Origin: Varroa destructor
Taxonomy: Eukaryota > Arthropoda > Arachnida > Mesostigmata > Varroidae
Reading direction: 5' to 3'
NCBI RefSeq assembly: GCF_002443255.2
Contig: NW_019211460.1
Coordinates: forward strand, 34,729,498 to 34,793,497
Length of the DNA stretch: 64,000 nt
The position numbers were made by a program, and so were the translations under genes. This document shows positions 51,301 to 62,983 of the stretch, one piece after another; positions within the stretch are counted from its first letter, which is position 1; each line of letters opens with the position of its first letter. The notes under the pieces were generated by a model that saw only the letters and a program-made list of their open reading frames with translations, was not told where the DNA came from and ran no database searches.

Positions 51301-54300
51301 TTGACTTTTCATTACCTCTGTCTGTAAAAAAAAGCACACGTAGAATACTGAGTTAACTTGTTGTACAGCAATAGCCTCTATAGAAGCTACGATGCAGTTG
51401 TATTACCATTTGACTTATCTAGCTCTCATATAGATGATAATGCATTTTTCCATGGCGTTAGATTTTTTCGATAGAACGTGAAAAAGTCACCTTAAATCAT
51501 GTCAAATATGAGTTTCAGATGGCCGTCAGTTTTACGCTGTTATCAAGAAGGATGCCTTTGGCGGTGAGCGTCTTGAGAAGCTTCCCCTTAATGAAAACGT
51601 CTACATTATCAGCTACAACTACCGTTCTTACAGCTTAATCCAGAGGTGGATAGACTCTAGGGAGGAAAATTATGTCAACGACCGTATTGATAACGATGGG
51701 TAAGTATTTAACTATTTTGAACTATGTACCTTCTGTCCTCAGCCCGAAAAAAAAACACGAAGCGACTGAGAAATTCCAAAACTGTTTTGCGAGTAACCTT
51801 CAATCTGATTCAATGTACAGTATGCATTTTTTTTATTTCAGGTACAACTCCATGGCCCTTCAGGAATTTGGTGGTATCGGACCATCTTACGGTCCTCCTC
51901 CCAGTTCTAAGCCTTATGCTGCGCCTCAGCAGCGTATGGGTGGTTACGGTCAGTTCCAGCGCGGCTATGGTGGGCAGGTTAGCCATGGAGGTCAGTCTCA
52001 AGGTGGTTACGGCAGTCAACTCCAGAGTAGAGGAGAAGCTCCCGTAAGCTATCAGCCTCTTTACTCGTCTCAGCAAGGCTCACAAGGAGGCTACATGCAG
52101 TCTGCCTTGCCACAGTATTCCAACTACGGAATGTACGTTCCTATTGAATATGAACCTACTTACGCCCCTCCGACCTCTCCCAGGTTAGAAGGATGCAATC
52201 TACTCCCTGTCTGATAATATAAATGTCTACCTTATAATGTACATCTTCATAGGAGCCAAGCAACACATTAGATGCCTATACGCGAGTATACGAGGTCACT
52301 CGTGCTAAACAATATTGTAATGGGGCTTGTTGTCCACTTACAGACAGAGCCTTGTTAGCATAAAAGTAAAGAACGTGGCTGACTTCAGTGAGACTTACGG
52401 TGCTCCCTCGTATACTCGCAGGTATGTTGGGTCCTTATTAGAGTACTCAATGAAATAAAATGGACACCTGAAATTATTTGTCAAAACCTAACAATACTTT
52501 TTTTTCTATGTAGGCCTCCAAGCGGTTCGGAAAACCAATCTTCTTCCGGAAGCTATAGAGGCCAGTCTATGCCACAGGGTGGCTACCGTGGCCAAATTTT
52601 CGGTGGTGAAAGTTACCCTGCATCTCCTCCTTCGCCTTCTTACCACACACCCCCTTCTGCTCCTCCCGCACCTTCCTACCAGCCACCCTCTCTTGCGCCT
52701 TTTTACCAGCCATCTTCTCCCACGCCTTCTTACCAGCCATCTTCTGCCGCATCTTTGTACCAAGCACCTGCTCCGGCTTCTCCTGCGCCTTCTCACCAGC
52801 CACCCACCTCTGCTCCTCCTATGACTTCTTACCAGCCGCTCTTCCCTACGTCTTCTTACCAGGTACCCGCCCCTGCTTTTCCAACGCCTTCTTACCAGCC
52901 ACCCCCTTCTGCTTCTCCTGCGCCTTCTTACCAGCCACTTTCTCCTGTGCCTTCTTACCAGCCATCCTCTTCCGCGCCTTCTTACCAGCCACACTCGCCT
53001 GTGCCTTCTTACCAGCCATCCTCTTCCGCGCCTTCTTACCCGCCACCCCCTCCTGCGCCTTCTTACCAGCCATCCCCCCCTGCGCCTTCCTACCAGCCAC
53101 CCCCTTCTGCGCCTTCTTACCAGCCACCTCATTCTGAGCCTGCTTTCCAGCCACTCCTTTCTGAACCTTCCTACCAGCCACCCCCTCTTGAAGCTTCTTA
53201 CCAGCTTGCTCCTACTGAGGCTTCTTACCAACCACTCACTCACGTTCCTTCTTATCAACCAGCCCCCGCGGAGTCTTCTTATCAGCCGCCTCATTCTGAG
53301 CCTTCTTACCAGCCACCTTCTTCTGAGCCTTCTTACCAGTCACCCTCTCCTGTTCCTTCCTATCAGCCACCCTCTCCTGTACCTTCTTACCAGCCACATC
53401 CTCCTGCTCCTTCTTACCAGGCATCTCCTTCTACTCTTTCTTACCAACCACCTGCCCCTGTTCCTCCGACGCCTTCGTATCAGCCATCTTCCCCTGCTTC
53501 TTCTTACCAGCCACCTGTCCCTGTTCCTCCGACGCCTTTTTTCCCGCCACCCACACTTGCTTCTTCTGCACCTTCTTACCAGTCACCCACCCCTGCTCCT
53601 GCTTCCTCTTACCAGCCTTACCCTTCTGCGTTTTTTTACCAGCCACCCGCTCCTGAGTCTTCTTACCAGCCATCCCTTCCTGCTTCTTCCTTCCAGTCAC
53701 ACTCCCTTGCGTCTCCTTACCAGTCACGTTTTTCTGCACCTTCGTACCAACCACCCTCTTCTGGTCCTTCATACCAGCCACTCCCTTCTGCTTCTCCCGT
53801 GTCTTCTTACCAGCCATCCATTCTTACTCCTCCTGCTCCTTACCAGCTACCCTCTTTTACTCCTTCTGCACTTTCTTACCAGCCATCCCCCCCTGCTCCT
53901 CCTCCGCCTTCTTATCAAGCATTCTCCCCAACTCCTCTTGTGCCTGCTTACCAGGCACCCCCGCCTGCTCCTCCTGCACCATCTTATCCGACACCCCCCC
54001 TTGCTTCTGCTGAATCTTCTTATCAAACTCCCGCTCCTGCTCCTGAAGAGAAGGAGTATGGTGGCTCCGCTCTCGCGCCGATGGAATCATCTTCTTACGG
54101 ACCTCAGCAGCAGGGTGGCTACTCCAGCGCACCCTCTGGAGGTTCATATGGCCAACCGCCAGCCGGTGGGTAGTAAATAAAGCTGATCACGTAAATGCTA
54201 TTTGAATATAGTCTTTTTTTCTCAAATATAGATAAGAATACAAGAATAGTGGCCACTGTACATATAGACCTATACCAAAATATACAAGTTCTAGTTACAT

Positions 54301-54713
54301 GCTTAAGTTATACAGCGGTGTCCTTCGACGACGAATGCTCTTACAGCTCGCAGAGTTTTCAGCGGTTTGGCTGACAGGCCTTTTTTTCCGTGCTGCAAGA
54401 CGGGGGAGCTTTTCAATATAGAGAGGTATGTACCCCCTTCTAAAAACTATGCACACACGAATACAAAAAGAAAAATACAAAAATAATTGATTTGAATTTT
54501 TCTAAATAAAATTCGATCGTCGAAAGGACACCCGAGTTCATGTACCCGACTCACTCAAATCTTTTACAGATAATGCCGTAACTTCGATTGCTGTGTCCTA
54601 CTCGATGCCGATCACCATTCCGATTGTAAGCGCCAAGGCCTCCGCTTCAAAGATCGGCGGGCACGGCTCAAGTGACAGCGAGTACGGTAGCGGCGTCAAT
54701 GATGCTGGCTACG
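48364..54713 (+). CDS. Secreted NTR-like/SYQPP-repeat protein, left copy, 3' end cut by gap
   Basis: Exons: 48364-48431, 48971-49758, 50003-50454, 51081-51240, 51519-51699, 51842-52183, 52344-52421, 52514-54165, and 54570-54713 (incomplete). All splice phases match. It is identical to the complete right copy as far as it goes. Exon 1 encodes a signal peptide (MLPIRTVFLALCASVAIAAP). The last exon stops at ...GVNDAGY plus a partial codon where the Ns begin, so the C-terminus and 3' UTR are missing here. If exon 8 is not spliced at 54165, the protein instead ends at TAG 54171-54173, with AATAAA at 54176-54181. Domain description is given under the right copy. Confidence 0.85.
52620..54060 (+). 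repeat. Coding tandem repeat, PSYQPP units (left copy)
   Basis: Degenerate units of mostly 18-30 bp built round CCTTCTTACCAGCCA encode [P/S]SYQPP followed by 3-6 residues rich in Pro, Ser and Ala; about 40 units can be counted. All unit lengths are multiples of three, so the reverse-strand and shifted frames also stay open for hundreds of codons without being genes. Mirror copy at 57230-58670. Confidence 0.9.
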
Positions 54714-54738
54714 NNNNNNNNNNNNNNNNNNNNNNNNN
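54714..54738. other. Assembly gap (25 N)
   Basis: Twenty-five Ns interrupt the last exon of the left gene copy. The palindrome symmetry stops exactly here. The true length and content are unknown. Confidence 1.
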
Positions 54739-54791
54739 TTAAATTCATTGATTATCCTTTTGATTTTGTTCGTTGTCGTGTCTTTATGCAG

Positions 54792-54905
54792 CCTTTAGAG
54801 ATTCACATGAGTGCTAGTCTTGAGCTCGAGAATATACCCGGCATGGGAGTGAGGAAAGTGGTCGAATCGGAACTTGTTTCTCGTGCCGTATCTGCATTTA
54901 AATGA
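54792..54905 (+). CDS. Orphan terminal exon of an unidentified gene
   Basis: The sequence after the gap has a good acceptor (TCTTTATGCAG, 54781-54791) followed by 37 codons to TGA at 54903-54905. The peptide is PLEIHMSASLELENIPGMGV and continues RKVVESELVSRAVSAFK. No upstream exon is visible: bases 54739-54791 look like intron and everything before is gap or inverted copy. The IPGMG followed by an amphipathic helix faintly recalls TULIP/SMP lipid-transfer domains, but this is too short to claim. It would lie tail-to-tail with the right SYQPP gene. Confidence 0.45.
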   Translation, partial: PLEIHMSASLELENIPGMGVRKVVESELVSRAVSAFK

Positions 54906-56306
54906 TTAAACGCAAGCTGTGAAAATGCATTTTAGTATGGAAGGTAACTTACATTGATTAATAACATTGTTTATCTTTTTCTGTTTTTTTAAGTAAATTG
55001 CTGTGAGCTTAATTACTTCCCAGTGTGATGTATCTGATTTATATATAAATAATATATTCTTGAATTGGGATATCCTAACAACCTTCATATAACAACATCA
55101 CTTTCGGTAGGCAAAAAAGGACACTCAAACTATTTTTTACTAGACATTTTTAAATAAATCCCTCAACTTTTTTAATAGAAAAATACTGTCACACTTTCTC
55201 CCGATAGAGAATAGTTTTTGATTGAGTGAGTTTTTTGACGTATAATCTGCTACTATGTATTTAACTATTACAATTTAATCTAACTATCTTTAAATGTATT
55301 TACTGTAGAAGTTTACTACGGCTGCGTACCCAGCTCAAGCACTGCTTAGATCATTTTGATTCATCTGAAGTTCTAATGAAGAAGTTATCCGTTAATTATG
55401 GTCAGTCACCATTGTTCGCATCCCAAAGTTTAAGCATATTATGCTTTAACGTCTTTTCGTCAAGGCTGATATGTTTAGGGTCTTGTTAGACTTGTCTAAC
55501 TAATAACGGAGAACCGTTGCAAGTGACACATGCAGTACAACATAGGGAGCCATAAAAATATTTGCTAAAATATTTATCTAACGTATTTAGTTCAATTGGC
55601 TAAGAAAATAGTTAATGTTTCCAAATAATTGATATTCTAATGTTTTTTTTTTAAGTTTGAATGAATTTTAAGTATTTGGATCTCTGGAGTTTTCTTGAAT
55701 ATTTTTGTAGCATTATTATTCAAATGCGGATCTATTGTAGGCCTCAAGCAACATTTAATATTATGACCATTATCAAACGTTAAGGACTCTTATGTATGAT
55801 GCTTTCATGAATAATTTCTATCAACTTCTTCTTCTCTAAACCTTTTAAGTAAGTATGCATGTTGGTATATGCTGTGCTAGTGAACAGGTACTTCATCACT
55901 GTTGAGAATAGAACCTCACATTGTCATAGATTGTTGAGTGATCTGCTCCCAATGAATCTCTGATGATATTTATGTGTAATTTTGCAAAATAGCACACCTC
56001 AACTGTCATTAAGCTGTAGAGCGTGTATCAAGGGTGGAAGGCCCGAACTTTAGCTATTAATCGATTGAAATATTAGTTGCTTAAAAGTGTGAGGTTAAGT
56101 ACAGGCGTTAATTTATATAATAACGTAAAGAAAAGATCAATGTATATACTCATGGTACCTCCACATTTATGCTGAACGTAAATCAAAGATTTCATACATA
56201 AAATAATATTAAATACACCCTGATTAATAAAACATAATTGGTACCTGCTCACCTATTACACGGCAACAAAAGATGAGCTGTCAATTTAAGTTGATTAATC
56301 AACACT
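54906..56306. other. Single-copy spacer inside the palindrome, no gene seen
   Basis: AT-rich sequence between the orphan exon and the 3' end of the right SYQPP gene. It is not mirrored. No supported exon on either strand. Confidence 0.5.
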
Positions 56307-56312
56307 TTTATT
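56307..56312 (-). terminator. Poly(A) signal of the right SYQPP gene
   Basis: On the - strand AATAAA lies 128 nt beyond the TAG stop at 56440. It overlaps a second in-frame TAA (56310-56308) that would end the extended frame described in the findings. Confidence 0.6.
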
Positions 56313-56439
56313 TAGTTCTTCTGACACCCTTGAGACATACCCTGCAACGGTCCATTGCTTTGACCATTTTGGGTTGAACATAACTTTGACCACTCTGAAA
56401 CACACTCTGCGGTTGGCCGTAAATCTGACCACATTGAGA

Positions 56440-59400
56440 CTAGTCTTGGCCCTGACCACCAGAACCTCCAAGAGAGGGGGCGGCAGAAGGAGCCTGTTCT
56501 GCAGGTTGAATACCTACGATGGTAGTATAGATAGCTTCCACCTTCGTCTCAACAACGTGAGTACCCGAGGTCTTGCCGTAGCCAGCATCATTGACGCCGC
56601 TACCGTACTCGCTGTCACTTGAGCCGTGCCCGCCGATCTTTGAAGCGGAGGCCTTGGCGCTTACAATCGGAATGGTGATCGGCATCGAGTAGGACACAGC
56701 AATCGAAGTTACGGCATTATCTGTAAAAGATTTGAGTGAGTCGGGTACATGAACTCGGGTGTCCTTTCGACGATCGAATTTTATTTAGAAAAATTCAAAT
56801 CAATTATTTTTGTATTTTTCTTTTTGTATTCGTGTGTGCATAGTTTTTAGAAGGGGGTACATACCTCTCTATATTGAAAAGCTCCCCCGTCTTGCAGCAC
56901 GGAAAAAAAGGCCTGTCAGCCAAACCGCTGAAAACTCTGCGAGCTGTAAGAGCATTCGTCGTCGAAGGACACCGCTGTATAACTTAAGCATGTAACTAGA
57001 ACTTGTATATTTTGGTATAGGTCTATATGTACAGTGGCCACTATTCTTGTATTCTTATCTATATTTGAGAAAAAAAGACTATATTCAAATAGCATTTACG
57101 TGATCAGCTTTATTTACTACCCACCGGCTGGCGGTTGGCCATATGAACCTCCAGAGGGTGCGCTGGAGTAGCCACCCTGCTGCTGAGGTCCGTAAGAAGA
57201 TGATTCCATCGGCGCGAGAGCGGAGCCACCATACTCCTTCTCTTCAGGAGCAGGAGCGGGAGTTTGATAAGAAGATTCAGCAGAAGCAAGGGGGGGTGTC
57301 GGATAAGATGGTGCAGGAGGAGCAGGCGGGGGTGCCTGGTAAGCAGGCACAAGAGGAGTTGGGGAGAATGCTTGATAAGAAGGCGGAGGAGGAGCAGGGG
57401 GGGATGGCTGGTAAGAAAGTGCAGAAGGAGTAAAAGAGGGTAGCTGGTAAGGAGCAGGAGGAGTAAGAATGGATGGCTGGTAAGAAGACACGGGAGAAGC
57501 AGAAGGGAGTGGCTGGTATGAAGGACCAGAAGAGGGTGGTTGGTACGAAGGTGCAGAAAAACGTGACTGGTAAGGAGACGCAAGGGAGTGTGACTGGAAG
57601 GAAGAAGCAGGAAGGGATGGCTGGTAAGAAGACTCAGGAGCGGGTGGCTGGTAAAAAAACGCAGAAGGGTAAGGCTGGTAAGAGGAAGCAGGAGCAGGGG
57701 TGGGTGACTGGTAAGAAGGTGCAGAAGAAGCAAGTGTGGGTGGCGGGAAAAAAGGCGTCGGAGGAACAGGGACAGGTGGCTGGTAAGAAGAAGCAGGGGA
57801 AGATGGCTGATACGAAGGCGTCGGAGGAACAGGGGCAGGTGGTTGGTAAGAAAGAGTAGAAGGAGATGCCTGGTAAGAAGGAGCAGGAGGATGTGGCTGG
57901 TAAGAAGGTACAGGAGAGGGTGGCTGATAGGAAGGAACAGGAGAGGGTGACTGGTAAGAAGGCTCAGAAGAAGGTGGCTGGTAAGAAGGCTCAGAATGAG
58001 GCGGCTGATAAGAAGACTCCGCGGGGGCTGGTTGATAAGAAGGAACGTGAGTGAGTGGTTGGTAAGAAGCCTCAGTAGGAGCAAGCTGGTAAGAAGCTTC
58101 AAGAGGGGGTGGCTGGTAGGAAGGTTCAGAAAGGAGTGGCTGGAAAGCAGGCTCAGAATGAGGTGGCTGGTAAGAAGGCGCAGAAGGGGGTGGCTGGTAG
58201 GAAGGCGCAGGGGGGGATGGCTGGTAAGAAGGCGCAGGAGGGGGTGGCGGGTAAGAAGGCGCGGAAGAGGATGGCTGGTAAGAAGGCACAGGCGAGTGTG
58301 GCTGGTAAGAAGGCGCGGAAGAGGATGGCTGGTAAGAAGGCACAGGAGAAAGTGGCTGGTAAGAAGGCGCAGGAGAAGCAGAAGGGGGTGGCTGGTAAGA
58401 AGGCGTTGGAAAAGCAGGGGCGGGTACCTGGTAAGAAGACGTAGGGAAGAGCGGCTGGTAAGAAGTCATAGGAGGAGCAGAGGTGGGTGGCTGGTGAGAA
58501 GGCGCAGGAGAAGCCGGAGCAGGTGCTTGGTACAAAGATGCGGCAGAAGATGGCTGGTAAGAAGGCGTGGGAGAAGATGGCTGGTAAAAAGGCGCAAGAG
58601 AGGGTGGCTGGTAGGAAGGTGCGGGAGGAGCAGAAGGGGGTGTGTGGTAAGAAGGCGAAGGAGGAGATGCAGGGTAACTTTCACCACCGAAAATTTGGCC
58701 ACGGTAGCCACCCTGTGGCATAGACTGGCCTCTATAGCTTCCGGAAGAAGATTGGTTTTCCGAACCGCTTGGAGGCCTACATAGAAAAAAAAGTATTGTT
58801 AGGTTTTGACAAATAATTTCAGGTGTCCATTTTATTTCATTGAGTACTCTAATAAGGACCCAACATACCTGCGAGTATACGAGGGAGCACCGTAAGTCTC
58901 ACTGAAGTCAGCCACGTTCTTTACTTTTATGCTAACAAGGCTCTGTCTGTAAGTGGACAACAAGCCCCATTACAATATTGTTTAGCACGAGTGACCTCGT
59001 ATACTCGCGTATAGGCATCTAATGTGTTGCTTGGCTCCTATGAAGATGTACATTATAAGGTAGACATTTATATTATCAGACAGGGAGTAGATTGCATCCT
59101 TCTAACCTGGGAGAGGTCGGAGGGGCGTAAGTAGGTTCATATTCAATAGGAACGTACATTCCGTAGTTGGAATACTGTGGCAAGGCAGACTGCATGTAGC
59201 CTCCTTGTGAGCCTTGCTGAGACGAGTAAAGAGGCTGATAGCTTACGGGAGCTTCTCCTCTACTCTGGAGTTGACTGCCGTAACCACCTTGAGACTGACC
59301 TCCATGGCTAACCTGCCCACCATAGCCGCGCTGGAACTGACCGTAACCACCCATACGCTGCTGAGGCGCAGCATAAGGCTTAGAACTGGGAGGAGGACCG

Positions 59401-62400
59401 TAAGATGGTCCGATACCACCAAATTCCTGAAGGGCCATGGAGTTGTACCTGAAATAAAAAAAATGCATACTGTACATTGAATCAGATTGAAGGTTACTCG
59501 CAAAACAGTTTTGGAATTTCTCAGTCGCTTCGTGTTTTTTTTTCGGGCTGAGGACAGAAGGTACATAGTTCAAAATAGTTAAATACTTACCCATCGTTAT
59601 CAATACGGTCGTTGACATAATTTTCCTCCCTAGAGTCTATCCACCTCTGGATTAAGCTGTAAGAACGGTAGTTGTAGCTGATAATGTAGACGTTTTCATT
59701 AAGGGGAAGCTTCTCAAGACGCTCACCGCCAAAGGCATCCTTCTTGATAACAGCGTAAAACTGACGGCCATCTGAAACTCATATTTGACATGATTTAAGG
59801 TGACTTTTTCACGTTCTATCGAAAAAATCTAACGCCATGGAAAAATGCATTATCATCTATATGAGAGCTAGATAAGTCAAATGGTAATACAACTGCATCG
59901 TAGCTTCTATAGAGGCTATTGCTGTACAACAAGTTAACTCAGTATTCTACGTGTGCTTTTTTTTACAGACAGAGGTAATGAAAAGTCAACTGAATGGATA
60001 CCCTGCTGACAACTAACCAACGAGTTAATAAATATTAAGTATCACTTACAAGCAGACATAGCATCGCAACGGCATTTCTCAGGAAGAGTGAAGGGAAGCT
60101 CAGGCTCAACTTTCTCGTTATCTCCTTTGAAGATAGAAATAAGATGAACAGCGCCGCACTTGGCGTCTTCGCTTTTTTTAGATGGCTTAAGGTGACGGTT
60201 GGTTTGCATCTGTAGATTAATAACGAGTGCGTGTATACGTAATTGCTTTTGTTATTATTCTTATTATTATATATGTACTGCTCACCTTAAATGTACATTT
60301 ATAATAAATTATACGTATATATTTTAGACGTCAACACCCTAATTTATTAAGCTTAAAACTTCAAAAGCCACAAAACACGTGTCCATGCATTATCGCTTAT
60401 TGGAACATTTTTAAAATAATGGTGACATTGATAATTACGTTGGTAACATAAAATAATTATTTTTATTGCATGAATTAATTGTGCTCAGAGAGGCTATTCC
60501 TCATAATAGAAATTGAATTCCGAAACAAACATACAGATGTGCTGTTAGTTTATTGAGAATGATTCCAACAAAAAAAATCTGTCTGTGTTGCTCTACTAGG
60601 ATTTATTATCTAAAAATCCTATTCGATCTTTAGCTATTGACACAAATACCTAAAGATTGTTTGTTTAGGCTTGATAACTCTCCCTACGTCTAACTTTTGA
60701 TATCATAAACCATGACCGAGTTTCCAACATGCCATCTTTGAATCCTTTCACTAATTATGAAAAAATGCGTGTCAATTAAACAAACTTTTTTTAATTATAT
60801 AAAGTGCATCTAGCTTACATATTTTGAAAGTATACCTTAACGACATAGGTGCCTATGCTCTGAACGGCCTCCTGGATCTTGGGGGTGATCTCGTCACATA
60901 CGGGGCAGCTCTCCTCAAGCTCATCGCATTCAGCTTTTTGCTCATCATCGTCATCTTCACTCACGGAACGCTCTTCAGCCTGCTCTTGTTGACAGTAGGG
61001 AATAACGTACTGGCCTTCAGGAATTATGAGTATCTTTTCGTTTTCGGAAAGTATCCCTTCCTCAGAGAGTTTGCGCTCAGACTGTAAAAGAGCAAAACCG
61101 GTATGGTGACGAAGGTAGTCACATTCACAGTCTTGGCCGAGCTGGAAGCTTTGATTGCGGTTGTCATCGAAGTCGGGAGTGAAAGCATTGAGGATGCGGA
61201 ACTTGCCGCCAATACAGGAATTTTTTTCACGGGCAACTATCTTGATGTGAAGCTGCTGAGAGTCCGCCTTTGCGTTATCCTTTGCCACTAGCGCGAAAAC
61301 AGCATCCACAGAAATTAAACGAAGTAAATGAGACTGTGTTAAGGTAATGGTACCCAATCGCAGAGTATAATAATTTAGCTGTTGATAAAAATAAACAGTA
61401 TTGTATTTTATCTACGAGGTTTGTGATATGGATTGTTCCATTTTCGACCAACTATTTGTTGACGGTCTAATATTATTGTTAGAACCAACAATTTAAAATA
61501 GTAATTTCTGTTTTTAACCCTCTAAACTAACCATAAATAGAAATCTTGGGCATATTCCAAGGAGCAGCCTGCTCAGCGGGGGTAACATCGTCCATGATGC
61601 GTTTAACGAGCACAGCTTGCTGAGACTGGCAAATACCTTCGAGCTGGTCTGTGGAACTAATGATATCGCACTTGGGGCAGGTGATAGTCCTTTCAGAGCA
61701 CTCTTTCTCTGTCTCATCGTTTATGAAGGCTGAAGGAAGCTTCTCCTGATCAATGCCGGAGGCATCGAAATCTTCATCGCAAGAGGGAATAATCCATTCG
61801 CCTTGGGACAAGGGAGCCACGGTGACCTGATTATCAAGGGAAGCCTGCAAGAGCTCATCGAGGTGATGAATCTTGTGGTCCTTGAAGACAATAACAGCGT
61901 ATCCAGCACCACGGATAAGCTCCGGGCAGCGGCATTCCATATTAATATACAGGCCAGTAACTGAAGGAGTGTTGATGGCTTGAGCTTTCTGGCCACGCGT
62001 TATGTCATAGACAGGTTTCACGAAGTAGTTCCTACATTCGCCGTTCTTAGGCTCCCAATGACGCTCATCGATGGGATATGTCTGAACAGCATAGCGGTTG
62101 CCATCGGCTCCAAGAATATCCTGCCAACGGCGAGGAGACATCCATGATTGGCCGTCCTGTGCAACGCCAGTGGCAACAACGAAGGAAGATTTGGCACCGC
62201 AGACGAGCTGCTTTAATTCCTCAGTGCTAACACCGCACTTCGGGCAATCGCCAGTGGTGGGGCAAACGCTGCAAAAATCGCAATGCACTGTAGCGGAACC
62301 AAAGTATTTCACATCGTAACTGCAGGCTTAGACTAGCTCGCCCGACGTGAAGAATACCCGATTCAGATTTTCGTGCTACCGTGCCTCGAGATACTGTAAT

Positions 62401-62926
62401 TAACGTTGGAAGGGGACTTGAGACAGATTTGCAAAAACACAGATAGGTTCTTCTGTATACTACGAGTACTTCTTCCTTGCAAAGAGTATAAGGGACAATT
62501 GCGGTGAATAACAACGAAACGATTACTGGAGTCGTAGAGCAAGTTGCAGTAAAGATAAGAAGTCAAGCATGTATTTTAAAATCTAAACCTGTGGAACCTG
62601 TATTCTACTATTAAGACATTGTATAAGCAAGCAGCTGAACAATGCCTGCAAGCGAGAACGGAGACAGAGCTTGAACCTTAACCGTAACCAATCATCCTCG
62701 TTTATCGTGGTTGTAGGTTAATCCAGGTGAAGGACACTATTGTAGTCAAAAGCAGAGAACATTAGAAATGCATGAAAAACTTTAGATATGACCACTAGTC
62801 GTCGTGGCCGTGGCGCACAGTACTTGGATGTGTGCGTCGTCTATTGCACGGCACTCACCCGCCGAGGGGGGCGGCGATAGCCACAGAGGCGCATAGGGCC
62901 AAGAAGACGGTACGGATTGGCAGCAT
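56440..62926 (-). CDS. Secreted protein with three NTR-like modules and a PSYQPP-repeat tail (right copy, complete, 9 exons)
   Basis: Exons: 62926-62859, 62319-61532, 61287-60836, 60209-60050, 59771-59591, 59448-59107, 58946-58869, 58776-57125, 56720-56440. They total 4,002 nt (1,333 aa) with every phase matching. Signal peptide 1-19. Residues ~36-51 form a Cys knot-like start (CDFCSVC...CPKC). Three modules follow, at about 36-230, 237-400 and 413-550. Each has a leading CPxC (CPKC, CPKC, CPVC), a central CxC (ECRC, DCEC, KCRC) and a closing hydrophobic strand (EWIIPSC, QYVIPYC, VYIISY), the layout of netrin/TIMP-type NTR domains. Exons 6-7 give a Gly/Gln/Tyr-rich linker. Exon 8 gives about 40 PSYQPP units. 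Exon 9 adds a Gly/Ser-rich tail. Tyr/Pro/Gln repeats suggest an extracellular structural or adhesive protein. The NTR call is by pattern, not by search; I know no named family with this architecture. Confidence 0.85.
57230..58670 (-). repeat. Coding tandem repeat, PSYQPP units (right copy)
   Basis: Mirror of the repeat at 52620-54060, with the same number and order of units and no unit gained or lost. In ordinary duplicates such repeat tracts change length quickly, so equality supports either extreme recency or an artefact. Confidence 0.9.
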
Positions 62927-62975
62927 CACGGACGTCCGGTAACCCAAATGCCTAACGTTTCCTGTGTTCTCACGC

Positions 62976-62983
62976 CTTTTATA
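62976..62983 (-). promoter_or_regulatory. TATA box of the right NTR-like/SYQPP gene
   Basis: Mirror of 48307-48314: TATAAAAG on the - strand, 50 bp upstream of the start codon at 62926. Confidence 0.6.

Larger units (their letters stand above)
47290..54713 (+). repeat. Left arm of a 7.4-kb palindrome
   Basis: The reverse complement of this block occupies 56577-64000. Position x pairs with 111290 - x for all mirrored landmarks, including the start and end of every mirrored reading frame, and segments compared directly are base-identical. The inner end coincides with the first N of an assembly gap. The outer end is unknown because the partner runs off the window at 64000; the left arm may extend below 47290. 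Confidence 0.95.

Noticed and set aside
52506..53294. Antisense 262-codon Arg-rich frame (and its mirror at 57996-58784) as a gene
   Set aside because: It is the exact antisense of the PSYQPP repeat and is explained by repeat periodicity.
53188..54180. 330-codon Leu/Ser-rich frame on the coding strand of the repeat exon
   Set aside because: A +1 frame shadow of the SYQPP frame, which alone matches upstream exon phase.
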